Part shown: piece after piece, positions 9,123-19,909 of the stretch
How the letters are laid out: each line of letters starts with the position of its first letter
Position numbering within the stretch: the first letter of the stretch is position 1
Source: Chara braunii
Lineage: Eukaryota > Streptophyta > Charophyceae > Charales > Characeae
Reading direction: 5' to 3'
Length of the DNA: 57,322 nucleotides
Assembly: GCA_003427395.1 (NCBI GenBank)
Contig: BFEA01000604.1
Coordinates: forward strand, 800,348 to 857,669
Notes under the pieces: model-generated
Database searches by the model: none
Seen by the model: the letters and a program-made list of their open reading frames with translations, nothing else
Told to the model about the DNA's origin: nothing
Position numbers and translations under genes: made by a program

Positions 9123-11302
9123 CTACTCCTGATCACTCATGACCTCCCGCAACTGCCTATACAACTGCGCCCTCACCCCATCACGAGTCTTAGGAACCGG
9201 GATTCCATTCCTATCTCTCCACACTTCAGATAACTCTCTGACGGCCAAACCATTTGCCTCATCCTTGAGGCTCTTGGGGCAGCCGTCAGATCGATGCTTG
9301 CCCTTCTTGCAGTAGAAACATTTGTCAATCTTCTTCTGAGACATCTTGTCTCCTTCCTGCGAGGCTACAGATGACGGGACTTCAGTGTCCTTACTCGTAA
9401 CCTTCTGTTGTGGAACCTCTGGGGAAGTGGGGCATGTCGCTCTGTCATCTGTTCGCATCGCCTGCTCGCCGACACGTCCCTCTGGCCCCAACCCAGTGAT
9501 CCAAGACCCTAATGCATCCCACAGATTTGCAGTAAGAGGTATATCCGGAGGTATGAACGACTCCTGACATCTCTTCAAATCTCTTCTTGACCTAACCTCA
9601 ACCATGGTCTGACCCACGCTCTCCTGATCCTCTCGCTGTCCCACAACCCCTCGTTGAGTCGTAGGTGGAACTATTTCAATTCTCTCGACCTCAGCTGGTG
9701 GTCTCTCCTGCCGTCTCGCTGGCTTCTGATTAAGTATCATACAAGTCGGCACTCTCCACTCAAGCTCTTCAACCTCAGATTCCTTCTCAGCTAGTGCCTC
9801 TTGTGGCTCCAACACCTCCTTATCTATCAGGGGAATCTCCTCACCCTCTTCCGGGTCCGCCTTCTCTTCTTTCTTCTGGCTTTTGAAGGCTTCTTCTGTA
9901 GGTCGTCTCTTGATCTCTAACCCTTGGACCTCTGTCCAATCCACTACTGCAGTTGGAGCCTGTTGTGCACACCTGGCCTCAAGGTCTTGTATCCTCGTTT
10001 CCCACTCAACTTCCTTTGCTTGGAAGGAAACCTGTTGTGCCTGTAAATAGGCCCTTAGGACGTCATTGACCTTATTGAGGGTCTGGTTGACCTGCCTGAT
10101 GGCCTCGTTCTCAGCCCAAATTTCCACCATATCTGTCTTCACTGTCTCCATCTCTCTACCCCTCCAACTCCTTTAGATCTTCAATTTCTCTTGCCCAGTC
10201 TACCCTCTGGCCATATACGCTCTGAGCCCCATAAAGACTAACTTAACCCCCATCTCCTGATGATATTCTCCAGATTTCCCTGCAGCCTCCATCAACTTGT
10301 CAAAGTTGACCCAAACCTCTGAAAATAGGGGAAGATCCTCCTCCTGAGTGCAAATGCCCTTACCACTTTTGTCCTTCACCACCACAGGCTCTTCTCCTTG
10401 CTGCCTCCTCTCATTCATTTCTGCCAAGTTCTTCAACCTGAGCTGGACTCTGATTTCTTTCTCTCTTGCTGCCCTCTCAACCCTGTCCAACTCTCTTTCC
10501 TTGGTAGTCTGGTCTTCCTCTTGTACCTGTTCCTTTGGCTCATGAGGCACGTCTGGTTCCATGTCCGACATAGGACAGTCCACATCCATCTGGGCATGCT
10601 GTGGAGGCACACCTGGACCACCTGACCCACCTGCTCTCTCGTGCCTGTGGGCTCTTTGGTCCTTTCTCCTGTCATCCCTCTAAGTCCTTGATGACAGACC
10701 CTGCTCAAAGGTCCTCCTTTCAGCTGCCCCTGCCTCCCTCCTTCTCTTCTCCAGACTCCCTCTCTCTCCTGCTTGATGGACTGGAGTATCGTGGTTCCAG
10801 AGCAACTTTTTGCAGTGCCCCCAGTTCGCAGCAGGTACCACAATAAATCTGACAAAGGATTTGAGGTGCCACCTTACGTACGGAAAGAAGTTCCCCATCC
10901 TTTGTTCCCCCAAAATATTGAGGTCATCTTCATACTGATCATAGGCCCATATGAATCACCCCAAATTAGTGAAGTCGAATCGAATAGGTTGTCCATCTCT
11001 CCCCATTGGTGATGGATGCAAACCCTTCATCTTCCTCTCAAAGTCTTGCCAGCTCAGTGATCCCCTTACAAGGTTGGCAATGGGGTCTATCCACTCGCCG
11101 TGCCTCGCACCTGCCTCAACATCCTGGTATCATCCCATCCAAACTCCCGTGCATGCCTCTCGAACTCAATTAGGAACAACTCAATGTTTCCTCCCTGGAA
11201 AACTGAAGGTCTGTCCTCTCTCCTGGTCCTCATCTGTGTCCTCTGTCTGGTCACCCCCAAAGGGGTTTCCACTTGCCATGCCCCTCCCTTTCCTCTTGGC
11301 AT
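9123..11302 (-). pseudogene. Gag-like ORF with coiled coil and CCHC zinc knuckle, in env position
   Basis: On the minus strand an ORF starts at the ATG at 11302 (MPRGKGG) and gives a segment with FLIEFERHAREFGW. It needs a frame change near 11090, then continues with EWIDPIANLVRG and LSWQDFERKM and, from 10913 to 9123, in one frame broken by stops near 10680 and 10200. That last part has a charged linker, a coiled-coil-like segment beginning METVKTDMVEIWAENEAI, an acidic linker and a knuckle C-X2-C-X4-H-X4-C (CFYCKKGKHRSDGC, 9279-9320). A capsid-like N half plus a C-terminal knuckle is Gag architecture, yet it lies after integrase and no pol follows it. It is unlike element 1's own gag at 15341-16222. 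Either it is a second structural gene or a remnant of another element's gag captured here. About 725 codons in total, non-functional as it stands. Confidence 0.65.
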
Positions 11303-11325
11303 GGCTGCCCCAAGTGGTGTCAAGC

Positions 11326-11522
11326 CTGCACAACAAGGGAGGGACAAACAGGAGCACACGTGGGTAAGCAATTTTGAACAAAACACAACAGGAGACAAAC
11401 ATAGCCCTTCCATAACTATCCCAGTTACCTGCCTATCTATATATGCATACATATACACGCGACAATATTCTATATAATTTACTTATACTAGTATTCCTAT
11501 GTAAAGTACTCAAAGGGTGACT
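11326..11522 (-). promoter_or_regulatory. Intron-like leader with strong 3' splice-acceptor signature
   Basis: On the minus strand the 197 bp between the pol stop and the gag-like ORF end with a long pyrimidine-rich tract (TCCTGTTTGTCCCTCCC, then TTGTTGTGCAG) and AG at 11326, 24 nt before the ORF's first ATG. This resembles a splice acceptor, as used for subgenomic env-type mRNAs. The 5' donor is not identified. Confidence 0.4.
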
Positions 11523-12943
11523 CTAACTGGTGAGATCCATGCTCACCTCGTCTCGAGCGACGAATTTTTTTAACCTCGAGCCTGACACCCAGTCTTTCCA
11601 CGCCGTCCCATTGAGTTCCTCAATCTGGTAGGCTCCATGCTCACCACTCCTTGTGACCCTTTACAGTCCCAACCACCTCTTGTCCAACTTCTGCGACCAC
11701 TGTTTCTCTAAGGAGGAGTCATATAGAAGTACAATGTCTCCCACCTTGAGAGGCTCTTTCCTTACTCTCGCCATCTTATCCCACCTGAACTTGTCCTTTG
11801 TACGACTGTCAGTCACCCTATTCCGCGCATTCTCAATTCTGTCCTCTATGACATCAATCTGACGTGCCCTTGAATCAAGCAGTTCCTCAAATGTTAGATT
11901 AGTCTCAAGGTCTTGCCGCCTCCAAGTCCTTAGGAAGCTTTCAATAGGGAACGTTGCATGCCTGCCATACCATAACGTAGCTGGTGTGTAGCCGGTGCTT
12001 CTTCTGACGGTGATATTATCCACAAAGAAAGCGACTCGTAGAATTGATTGGGCCTGCCATCAGTCCACTTAGTGAGAAGATTCGTGATGGTGCTATGTCC
12101 TCTCTCCATAGGTGCATTAGCTTGAGGGTGTGTCACAGTAGTGTACTCGGCGATTACCCCATACTTCTTTGGGAGCGCCTTCACTTCTGTACAGGTGACT
12201 TCGGACCCTCTATCCATCAAAAATTTGGAGACAAAGGGATAGCGGAGATAATACTCTTCGATGCATCGGGCCAACGTCTCACCAGTCTTTGTACGAATAA
12301 CCCTGCCATCTACAAAACCAGAGAGGTTGTCCCGCATATCAAAAATAAAATTATAACTCCCTATTCCCAACGGCATTGCCAACAGATCCAGATGTACGAC
12401 CGCTCCAACCTCACGAACATACCTTGGGTGAAGCGGTTCCCTTGGTCTGAGAGAGGATCGCTCTTGGCATGGTACACAAGATTTACAGTAGTCGTTGATC
12501 ATCTGCCCCATGCCATCCCAACAGTATAACTCATGTATTTTGAGATAAGTCGTATCCGTGCTTCTATGGCCTCCTGCCGTACTGTCGTGTAGGGCGGCTA
12601 TGACGTCAATCTGACGAGTAACGTCGTAACTCGTCACGCCGTAAATTACCCTCCTGGGAGTTCTTCCTTTGCTTCTCATAAATAGATGGTCATCCCTCAC
12701 TAGAAACTTTGGCCTCATCTTCAGAACTCTTTCACTAGCATCCTTTTCCCTCATTTCGCATGAAACAAGCATCCCGAGCTCGAGATAAACTTCATCGTAC
12801 TCCTCTGCCCGGAAAACTTTTTTAATCTCCCCTTCCTCAAAGTCGTCATCTTCCCCTTCGTGGATCACATTATCGCCTTCTTCCTGACTTTGTTCCGCAT
12901 TTCTTGCCAACTCCTCTTGTATTAGCCAGGAGATATATTCCAC
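11523..12943 (-). pseudogene. Integrase of element 1, frameshifted near the C terminus
   Basis: The frame 11930-12943 has an H-X6-H-X29-C-X2-C zinc region (ALHDSTAGGH ... CVPC). The catalytic triad candidates are Asp in VVHLDLLAMP, Asp in FLMDRGSE and Glu in ANAPMERGHS, all present, in the DDE order typical of gypsy integrases. A frameshift near 12030 moves into 11661-12023, which holds the sequence RRSTGYTPATLWYG and the C-terminal KVGDIVLLYDSSLEKQW. One TAA at 11661 then precedes a tail YQIEELNGTAWKDWV ending with TAG at 11523. Integrase normally inserts the cDNA into nuclear chromatin. The catalytic core is spared but the polyprotein is broken. Confidence 0.88.
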
Positions 12944-13879
12944 CTACGAATTTCTCATGTTTTTCCACCTGTTGCGCTCCATTCTCAATCGTGAGCAGAT
13001 CCTCATGTAGTTGGTACTTGTTTGCTAGGGTCAGGTCCATCATCCATTCTACACCTGGCATTCCCCAAGAGTCTTCTTCGATATAGGGCTTCAAGACTAG
13101 GTTTGGCCGTCGTACATGTCCTGGAGGCGCAAGCCACACAGGTCGCCCAAGAGTAATATAGCTACCCATGGCCAGTGACCAGGAGTTGATGTGAAGTCTC
13201 ACATCCTCCTCCCTATCCAGAAACCCGTCGACTGGCGGAGTATCCTCAATCACTCCTTGGTTATTCTTGTCCCAGTCGACTCGACTAAGCCCATCTGCTC
13301 TATTCTTGTTCCGAGGAATTCGCTCTAATTCGAAATCGAAGATCCACACGTATGTTAACCACCTGACGATAGTTGGATCCGAGGGAGCGAAGTTCTTGAG
13401 AGAACCAGCTAGAGCAGTCGGGTTCACCCTCAATACAAACCTACTGCCAAAGAGGTAGTTTCTGAAGATCCTTAAGCAGTGAAGAACTGTCAGGGTTTCA
13501 CGCTTAAACTGAGAGTAGTTCCTCTCAGTTGTATTAAGCGTTCGACTCTCAAACCTTACGGTCGTTCTTCTCCATTGGGGTCTCGTTGGATCAACACACC
13601 TCCCAGGGCAGTCGGCCCTGCGTCCGTTTCCACAATAAATGCTCTGGTCATCACCGCTGAATGGTCTGGTACCCTTTGTACTAGACCCCCTTCCTCAAAC
13701 TCTTTCTTCATACCTTCTATCACTGTCTCTTGCTTATCTCCCCACTCCCAATCTTGGCCCTGGTGTAGAAGCTTTCGCAACTGCTCCGTCTTTGCTACAA
13801 ACCCCTTTATGAAAATCCTCCAAAAGCCACACGTTTTGAGGAAGTTTCTTACCTCTTTGATAGTCTTGAATAGTGTTGG
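12870..13879 (-). pseudogene. RNase H and connection domain of element 1
   Basis: After the stop at 13880 the frame continues to 13556 with the thumb/connection sequence and FIVETDAGPTALGGVLIQ, the first RNase H catalytic Asp. A one-base loss near 13560 then shifts the frame to SRTLNTTERNYSQFK (catalytic Glu), RIFRNYLFGSRF and NRADGLSR. The third acidic position, Asp in KIDPTTL of element 2, is Asn here (RVNPTAL; codon 13422-13424), a G-to-A change expected to cripple RNase H. The frame runs on as a linker to 12870, overlapping the integrase frame, so another frameshift separates them. Confidence 0.85.
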
Positions 13880-14899
13880 TCATTCGAGAATCTTATTGGT
13901 CCTCTTAGTATCTGGCCAATGACCCCTCTCATCGCACACAAATCCTAAGATAGTGGCCCCGCGCACGCAATGTCTTGACTTCGATCCGCTGACGGTCAGG
14001 TTATGCTCCTTTAGGAGGTCCAGGACCTTGCACAGGTCTCGCACATGATCCCAGACGAAATGCCTAACCCCTGGCATCACCTCTTGCTCATCCTTCTCCA
14101 TAGACCCTTTCACGGCCAGATCATCAATATACGGTTGCGTGATGTGATGGCTTACTGGCTGCATTGCCCGTACCATGTGTCTCTGGACCATGGCGACCGC
14201 ATTCGTCCATCCTTGCGGTGCAGCATTCATGTGGATCAACCCTCGAGGGGTATGCATAGCCGTAATTGGTCTGTCGGATGGGTATACAGGAAATTGATCA
14301 TAGCCTGAATACAGATCTATGAGAGAGATTATGACTCTCCCGGCGCAGGTCTCCGACAACGCATCAGCGTTAGGGAGACCATCTGGGTCTCTCACTGTTA
14401 CAACGTTCAAGTGTTGTAAGTCATGTACCCATCGTAGAGTCCCATTCGGCTTCATAAAGCAAAACCAAGGGGATGCATATGGCCCACTCGAGTAGTCCGA
14501 GACATGTGTGCGGATCTTCCCATCAAGGTAATTGACCATCTTCTCTTCATCAGCTGGATTAGGATATCGCGCACCTCGCAAGTTCCACGGTTCGTGAGGC
14601 ACGGTGTGTATCCTAATCATTGGGATTCTATCCACGTCCAAGCGACCCCACTCATCATCATTGAACGCATAGGCAGTATGTCTTTCCCTTATGGTCTCCA
14701 TCACCAACTGTCTTTCCTGCGCTGTAAGGAAATTTGGCTCTCCAATTATCAGCGCCTCTTCTGTTTCCTGATTGATACGACATGGTCCACTTCCTTCCCT
14801 CTCACGCATTTGTCGTATCAGTTCTCGCTCCCGCTCGTAGTAAACCTCTTGTTCTTCGGTTACGAGTACGGGAACTGGGCGACACTTCTGATCTACCAT
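13880..14899 (-). pseudogene. Reverse transcriptase of element 1
   Basis: A 339-codon open stretch carries the RT fingers and palm: SSGPYASPWFCFMKPNG, HDLQHLNVVTV, motif A in ISLIDLYSGYDQFPV, the motif B region AAPQGWTNAVAMVQRHM, and the catalytic box QPYIDDLAVKG, followed by VRHFVWDHVRDL. Both catalytic regions (Asp of motif A and YIDD) are intact. The stretch stops at TGA (13880-13882) where ILE-stop-PT replaces the ILEWPT expected for gypsy RT. It polymerises cDNA from the tRNA primer. The phrases PYIDDLAVKG and R-FVW-H are reminiscent of gypsy elements described from basidiomycete fungi. It begins in the -1 frame relative to the ORF upstream. Confidence 0.9.
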
Positions 14900-15294
14900 T
14901 TTGTACCGCCTTTGTGAACCCTGCTTGAGCCCACCCCTAAAAAAGGCCGAGTTGCACTTTGGGGTTGGGCTCCAACTGTTCCGCCTATCCTTTTTCGCAC
15001 CCTGTAGACCAACTCCATTTCACATTCACCCCTCTTCTCCATCACCGTTTCTCTGAGGGCCTCAATTGCCTCAAGATCTGTCATCCCATAGGTAGACACT
15101 ATATCCATAGCGTCCCCTATGTGTGTCAAGCTGAGAGACAATGCCTATGAAGGTTCTTCCCTTTCAAACTCCTCTCCTTCCAATCTCATTCTTGCCTCTT
15201 CTGACTCTTCAATAATGAAAGAGCCAGGATTGGGCCGATTCCTTACACTGCGTGACCCTTTGTTCTGGCACGTGATCACTTCATAGTAACCGCA
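14893..15294 (-). pseudogene. Protease C-terminal remnant and linker, overlapping RT in the -1 frame
   Basis: The minus strand has YYEVITCQNKG and NRPNPGSFIIEESEE, matching the C-terminal end of element 2's protease region (NFEVITCRNTG, NRLNAGSYTFEESEN). Next comes SLTHIGDAMDIVSTYGMTD and the end FLGVGSSRVHKGGTKW. The protease catalytic part is missing: just upstream (15295-15340) the sequence joins directly to gag. There is one TAG at 15145-15147. The ORF ends TAG at 14893-14895, and RT resumes in the -1 frame across this stop, exactly as in element 2. Confidence 0.75.
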
Positions 15295-15340
15295 CCGCAC
15301 CTGTCTGTCCATGTGACTCAGGCGGAGGCATCATAGTCAC

Positions 15341-16222
15341 TTAGGAGCATTGACCCTTCCTGGAACCTTGCCCCCCTTGGGCCTGGTTTCTGGCCTTTCT
15401 CTGAACCTTTGTCAACTTCTGCGGCTCAGACTCTTCTTCTTCTTCTTCCTCCACCTCCTCCCTCGTGGCCACGTTCTTTCCTTTTCCTTGGATATGGGTC
15501 AATGTGAGCACCTTCTTGGGGACTTTTGCCTCTTTAGTGGCCTCGAGTTGGGCCACCACCTCCTCTACCACTTTCTTCAAGTCTAGGCCGCCTCCAGTTA
15601 CATTGTCCATTGCCTTCCTCTTCTTTCTAGACTGTCTCATTTGGAAGAGGTCCACCTGATCTAACTCCCCATCTGTTACACTCTCCTAAATTGTGGCCCA
15701 TGTAAGTTCCTTTGCTTGTGCGCCCTTCTTATTCAATGTCGAGGCCTCTGAACTTGAAAAATGCCCAAGGAAAGTAGCACATTGCTCTTCCTCCGCCATC
15801 CCAAGGACTCTCTTTGCCATCTTTTCGAAGGCGGTGGCGAACGCACCCACTGTGGTAAACTCGTTCCGGCCTAGCATCTCTAAATCTGCTTTCGTTAGTA
15901 GGTTGTCCCCCAATTTGAAACGCCGCTGCATTTCCTCTTTAAACTTTGCCTAGTCGCCATTTGCACCGGCCACCACCTTCATTACCTCTGGTCTGAGCTC
16001 CCACCAGACATATCTAGGCATCAGTTTGAACTTGTCCGACTCTGATGCCTCATTAGTAACTTGCTCCAACAGCTTGAGCCATTCGGACACTCCATCTCCT
16101 TGGAAATGAAAGATGTTAACTTTCGACACTTGAAGTCGCGCAAACTCTTTTTTTTCCAATGCCTTAATGATATCTTCTGGCGTAGCGCCCAGACCACACA
16201 TGATTCCATCGGCGTCAGCCAT
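15341..16222 (-). pseudogene. Gag (matrix/capsid part) of element 1
   Basis: I chose the ATG at 16222 (MADADGIMCGLG), which aligns with the MSDLGDDD start of element 2's gag. Shared blocks are WLKLLEQVTNE, PRYVWWELRP, MQRRFKLGDNLLTKADL and FTTVGAFATAFEKMAKRV. The frame is uninterrupted to 15341 except for two TAG stops, at 15950-15952 and 15686-15688. Toward the C terminus it becomes Lys/Glu-rich with a run of nine acidic residues and ends QAQGGQGSRKGQCS. The Gly/Arg-rich nucleocapsid with its zinc knuckle, present in element 2, is absent. Confidence 0.8.
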
Positions 16223-16607
16223 CTCTATCCTCTTTTCAGAGATCTGTGTAAGGAACGAAAATGTTTTACCACACAATCGTCGGTCAATCTCCTGACTTCC
16301 CCAATTTCACCATTTAGTGAACTATACTTTCTCCTATTAACTAGGCACGTATATTCCTACACACAAGGTAATCATCCGGTCCTTATGTCCTAAATCTAGC
16401 TCTTTAGTAGTCAAAGATCATAAGACACACTCCCTTTGCAATCACAATCAAGCAAGTCAATTACACATGTCACCGAGGATGCTATAACACTCGCATTACC
16501 ACTATCAAAAAAAAATCTACCCATCAAAAGGTTGTCGTTTTGCCTGGATCATCAACCTGCACTTAACCTAGGTTCGTTCACTTAAAGACCCCAGTAGGCA
16601 GCCGAGC
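16223..16607 (-). other. Element 1 leader between PBS and gag
   Basis: 385 bp without a credible ORF. It is the 5' untranslated leader where packaging signals would be expected. Unlike element 2, there is no extra ORF here. Confidence 0.6.
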
Positions 16608-16625
16608 TCCCCGGCAACGGCGCCA
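16608..16625 (-). promoter_or_regulatory. Primer-binding site complementary to tRNA-Asp 3' end
   Basis: The minus strand reads TGGCGCCGTTGCCGGGGA, 18 nt perfectly complementary to a plant tRNA-Asp 3' end (TCCCCGGCAACGGCGCCA). It sits two bases downstream of the LTR end, ...CGACA at 16628. This fixes element orientation and the LTR boundary. Confidence 0.95.
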
Positions 16626-17893
16626 TCTGTCGAGCGCATCGGTCCCGCACGGGGACCCTCCCAGCCTCGTCACGCAGGATTTGGCAGGACTTATCGCGGA
16701 GAGCGTTTGCCACTCCGGCCGAGTGCTCCAGCCGTACCTCGCACGAGTCCCTATGACAGGACAGGGTCACGTGAGGCACCACTTACCTCCACCAGCGGGA
16801 GTTGTCACCATCGCTTAGGTGGGCGTATCCCTGCCGAACTACTGAACCACATGCCTAGGCTTTTCGTATGCAATTGCAGAGGTGGCCCAGCCGAGGGCAT
16901 TTCTTGTTCGCTCTAGCATAGGGGGTACGCGAGGTCGAACACCCAAAAATCAAACCCGCACGCTAATCGACGCACTGGGGGGCTGAGGTCCCAAACGCGA
17001 CTCGACGCCGATCGACTAGGATGCATCACACACACCACGCGTTACACCACAACACTCACATCCACAAACACACAACACAATAACACAACAACACAACAAC
17101 ACAACAACGCTCCTAGCCCCTTCAGTATCCAACCCATAACTTTCTGAAGCGACAGTTAGTTAGGCCTCGCTCGCTGAATTTAGCATAAGAAGTTGGGCGG
17201 GCGAGTGACCTTCTCATATTGACCAGCCATGCGTGCCCATGCGAGCGCTCGCACTGATGGGGTACTATGCAGTAACTACGCGGCCCTTGATAACCTCGAG
17301 GGTCGCGTTCGACACTCAAGTGTCGGCTGACAAGCGCTTTGAGGAGCTACCCTCTCGACGCTAGACAACCGCCAGCGCGGTTGAAGACCACACCCTTTTC
17401 CGCACCCAGTGGAGAGGGGTTGAGTAGGCAACTTCAAGGCTGTCGTGGCGGCCAGAGATCAAGCGGTTTGATTTTGACGGTTGCCACGGACTATAACGTC
17501 CAACTATGAAAACTCAAAAAAGGAAGTGAACATAGATAGAGAAAGAGGCTCGCCCCCTTTTCCCCTCTGCCTGAGAAAGAGGCTCGCCCCCTTTTCCCCT
17601 CTGCCTGACCCATATTCGAATTTGTATAGCCTGATAGGCCTATCCAATATAGGGGGCATGTCTGCACGAAAGGTGTGTGCAAACAATGCCCAAATCAGAC
17701 TCACGTGCAAACCGACGTTCGAAACGTTGGAAGCGCGTATGCGGGTCCCCCATAGGCCGACTAGAGCTAGTACTCCGTCCGCGCATCACTTCGCATTACC
17801 GAAACTCGGATCTACTTACTGCCACATGCCTTTGTCCTTTCCGCTTGACCCATAACTTTCCAAGGCGGAAATCGGTAAGTGCTGCACGCGAGG

Positions 17894-17906
17894 TTTAATA
17901 TAAAAC
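17894..17906 (-). promoter_or_regulatory. TATA-like box in the A LTR
   Basis: On the minus strand CCGTTTTATATTAAACC occurs at the position equivalent to CGGTTTTATATTAAGTC at 34659-34673 of the solo LTR, both about 0.6-1.3 kb before the LTR end and followed by a GC-rich segment. It is a candidate core promoter. A diverged third version lies near 17180. No transcription evidence is available. Confidence 0.35.
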
Positions 17907-19299
17907 GGCGCAGACGCAGGACTTACACATACCGACCAGCAATGTAGCCTCACGTAAGCAGTCGTGATGACGACGCATTACGTGGTGCCCATCACCACGT
18001 GACCTTATTCGAGCCATGGGGCCACTCTCGACGCTCGGGCGTCGGTTGAAGCGCGCGCTAAGGGGGGTAAACCTTTAGCGAGCGCAAAACTGGCCTGAGG
18101 GCCTTACCGTCTTCTGCATTCTGAGGTGTCCCAAAGGGTGCTGGGTAAGATGGTTCCTAGGGCAGGAAGGGATTCAGAGCGGTGGTGAGTTGTCTGGCGC
18201 ATCAACAGCGACACGCTAAACCTTCTGCCCGGAACTTTATCGTTCCACCCAAATAAATTAAAACAAGGAAAAAGAAAAAGAACATCTAATGTTGGCATAA
18301 GAACTCATGAACACCACGTCGGACCGAGTTGCTGGGGGACAGCCCCTTACCCTTGTGGCGCTCCTGTCTCCCAGATACAGCATCGTGCGGGCAAGTAAAT
18401 CAGCCTCCGCGCAAGGGGTGATCCCTTCTGCACTAAGCCGAGGACCTGGGACGTCCTGAACAAGGACCTCGAATTCCAGGTTCAGGAAAAACGTCCGACC
18501 AAATAAAATCATCGAGGAAGAGGATGACGTAGCCATATGGTGGCATAGCCCCATTGAGGGTTACCCAAACATATACCTACTTTACTTGTCACAATATCAG
18601 GATGAGGAAAAGGACAATCACAATCAAAACAAAGAGTTCCGCGGTAGTTCACTCTAACGACATTTGTGTGGTTTCCCCAGCTGGATCCAAAAACATAACC
18701 ATTCAACAAGACTCAATCGAGATGTTTCCATACATATCTGCAATCATATGCACAACATTCAATCAACATCGCACACACTAAAGGCATCAACTTTTCAACC
18801 TTCTGCAGCTCACACTCTTCCATACATATCTGCAATCATATGCACGATATTCAATCAACATCGCACCCACTAAAGGCATCAACTTTTCAACCTTCTGCAG
18901 CTCACACCCTGCCGTATGCACACAAGCCCAACCTTTTCCCCACCATTCCTCAACAAAAATACTCAGTCTTTAAGAAATGATCATTTATAAAGAATCTAGG
19001 TGAAAACCCAGGAAAACATAAAACCCAGCAAGGGCCAAGGCCTTAGGTTGAGAAGCGGAAGAAATAGGAAAGTTGAGTCGTAAACCGACAAATCGGCAAC
19101 CGACTTGTTATCAGTGATAACAAAAACATGATCATTCGACGGATCAGGCTCAACGAATCAAGCCTTCAAGCAAAACACAGAAACCTGCATCACAGTACAG
19201 GCCAAATAGAAATATTGCTTATGTTTATGCCAAAAGGAGAATACTCCTCCATTTGTAACTTAGCTCCTCCACCAATCTCATTGTCAGCTCCTGTTACTA

Positions 19300-19520
19300 G
19301 TACCAAGTCATTCAGAATTTTGACAGCATCCCCCCTATTCAGGGTGGGTCTGCCAAGTAACTCCTAACCGAAAATATTCTAACTCCTCAAATTCTACGAA
19401 ATTTCGGCAGCGCTTCCCTTAGGAAAAGTGCCTTTCCAGAATTTCTATGAGCCCAAAAACAACTAACTCTTTCAGATTTGTAGAAATTTCGGCAGCGCTT
19501 CCCGTAGAAACAGGAGGCTG
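19300..19520. repeat. Short module with the GGCAGCGCTTCCC motif
   Basis: Two clear copies of GAAATTTCGGCAGCGCTTCC are found at about 19399 and 19488, each next to an AACTCNTNCAGATTNNNAG-type segment. They are the inverse of the 120-bp double units at 32975-33545. Confidence 0.7.
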
Positions 19521-19909
19521 CCAAGATTTATACAAAGTTGAAAATAGAAAAGACGACACACAACTATACTTGGGACTAACTTCTGACACTTGCTTGATAG
19601 TTAGGATCGAAGATAGTGTACACGATCCCCTTTTAGAAGATGGTATCGTGAGCTATCGTCAACTCTGACTTCAAGTAAGGACAGTCTTATCTTTATCCCA
19701 AGCTTGCCCTTTCATCATCCATCTCATCTACCTATAGCTGCAGCACTTGGCGAGCATCTAAGCAATTAACCTATCGAAAAGACGTTCGAGAGTGAGAACC
19801 CACAAGCATGAATAAACAAACATCTCTCACAACCCCACATCAGTTTGGTCCAAGTAGTTCGTTACACCTCTCAGTTATTTTCCCTTTTAAGTCCCCCTTT
19901 CCTATGAGA

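Noticed and set aside
9123-11302. Envelope (env) gene in the position after integrase
   Set aside because: The ORF has a CCHC zinc knuckle and coiled coil, no signal peptide, no transmembrane segment and no fusion-type hydrophobic stretch, so it is Gag-like, not env.
12044-12529. 161-codon plus-strand ORF
   Set aside because: It is the antisense shadow of the integrase on the minus strand. The plus-strand ORFs at 13479-13922, 14504-14917 and 9346-9567 are similar shadows of pol or the gag-like gene.
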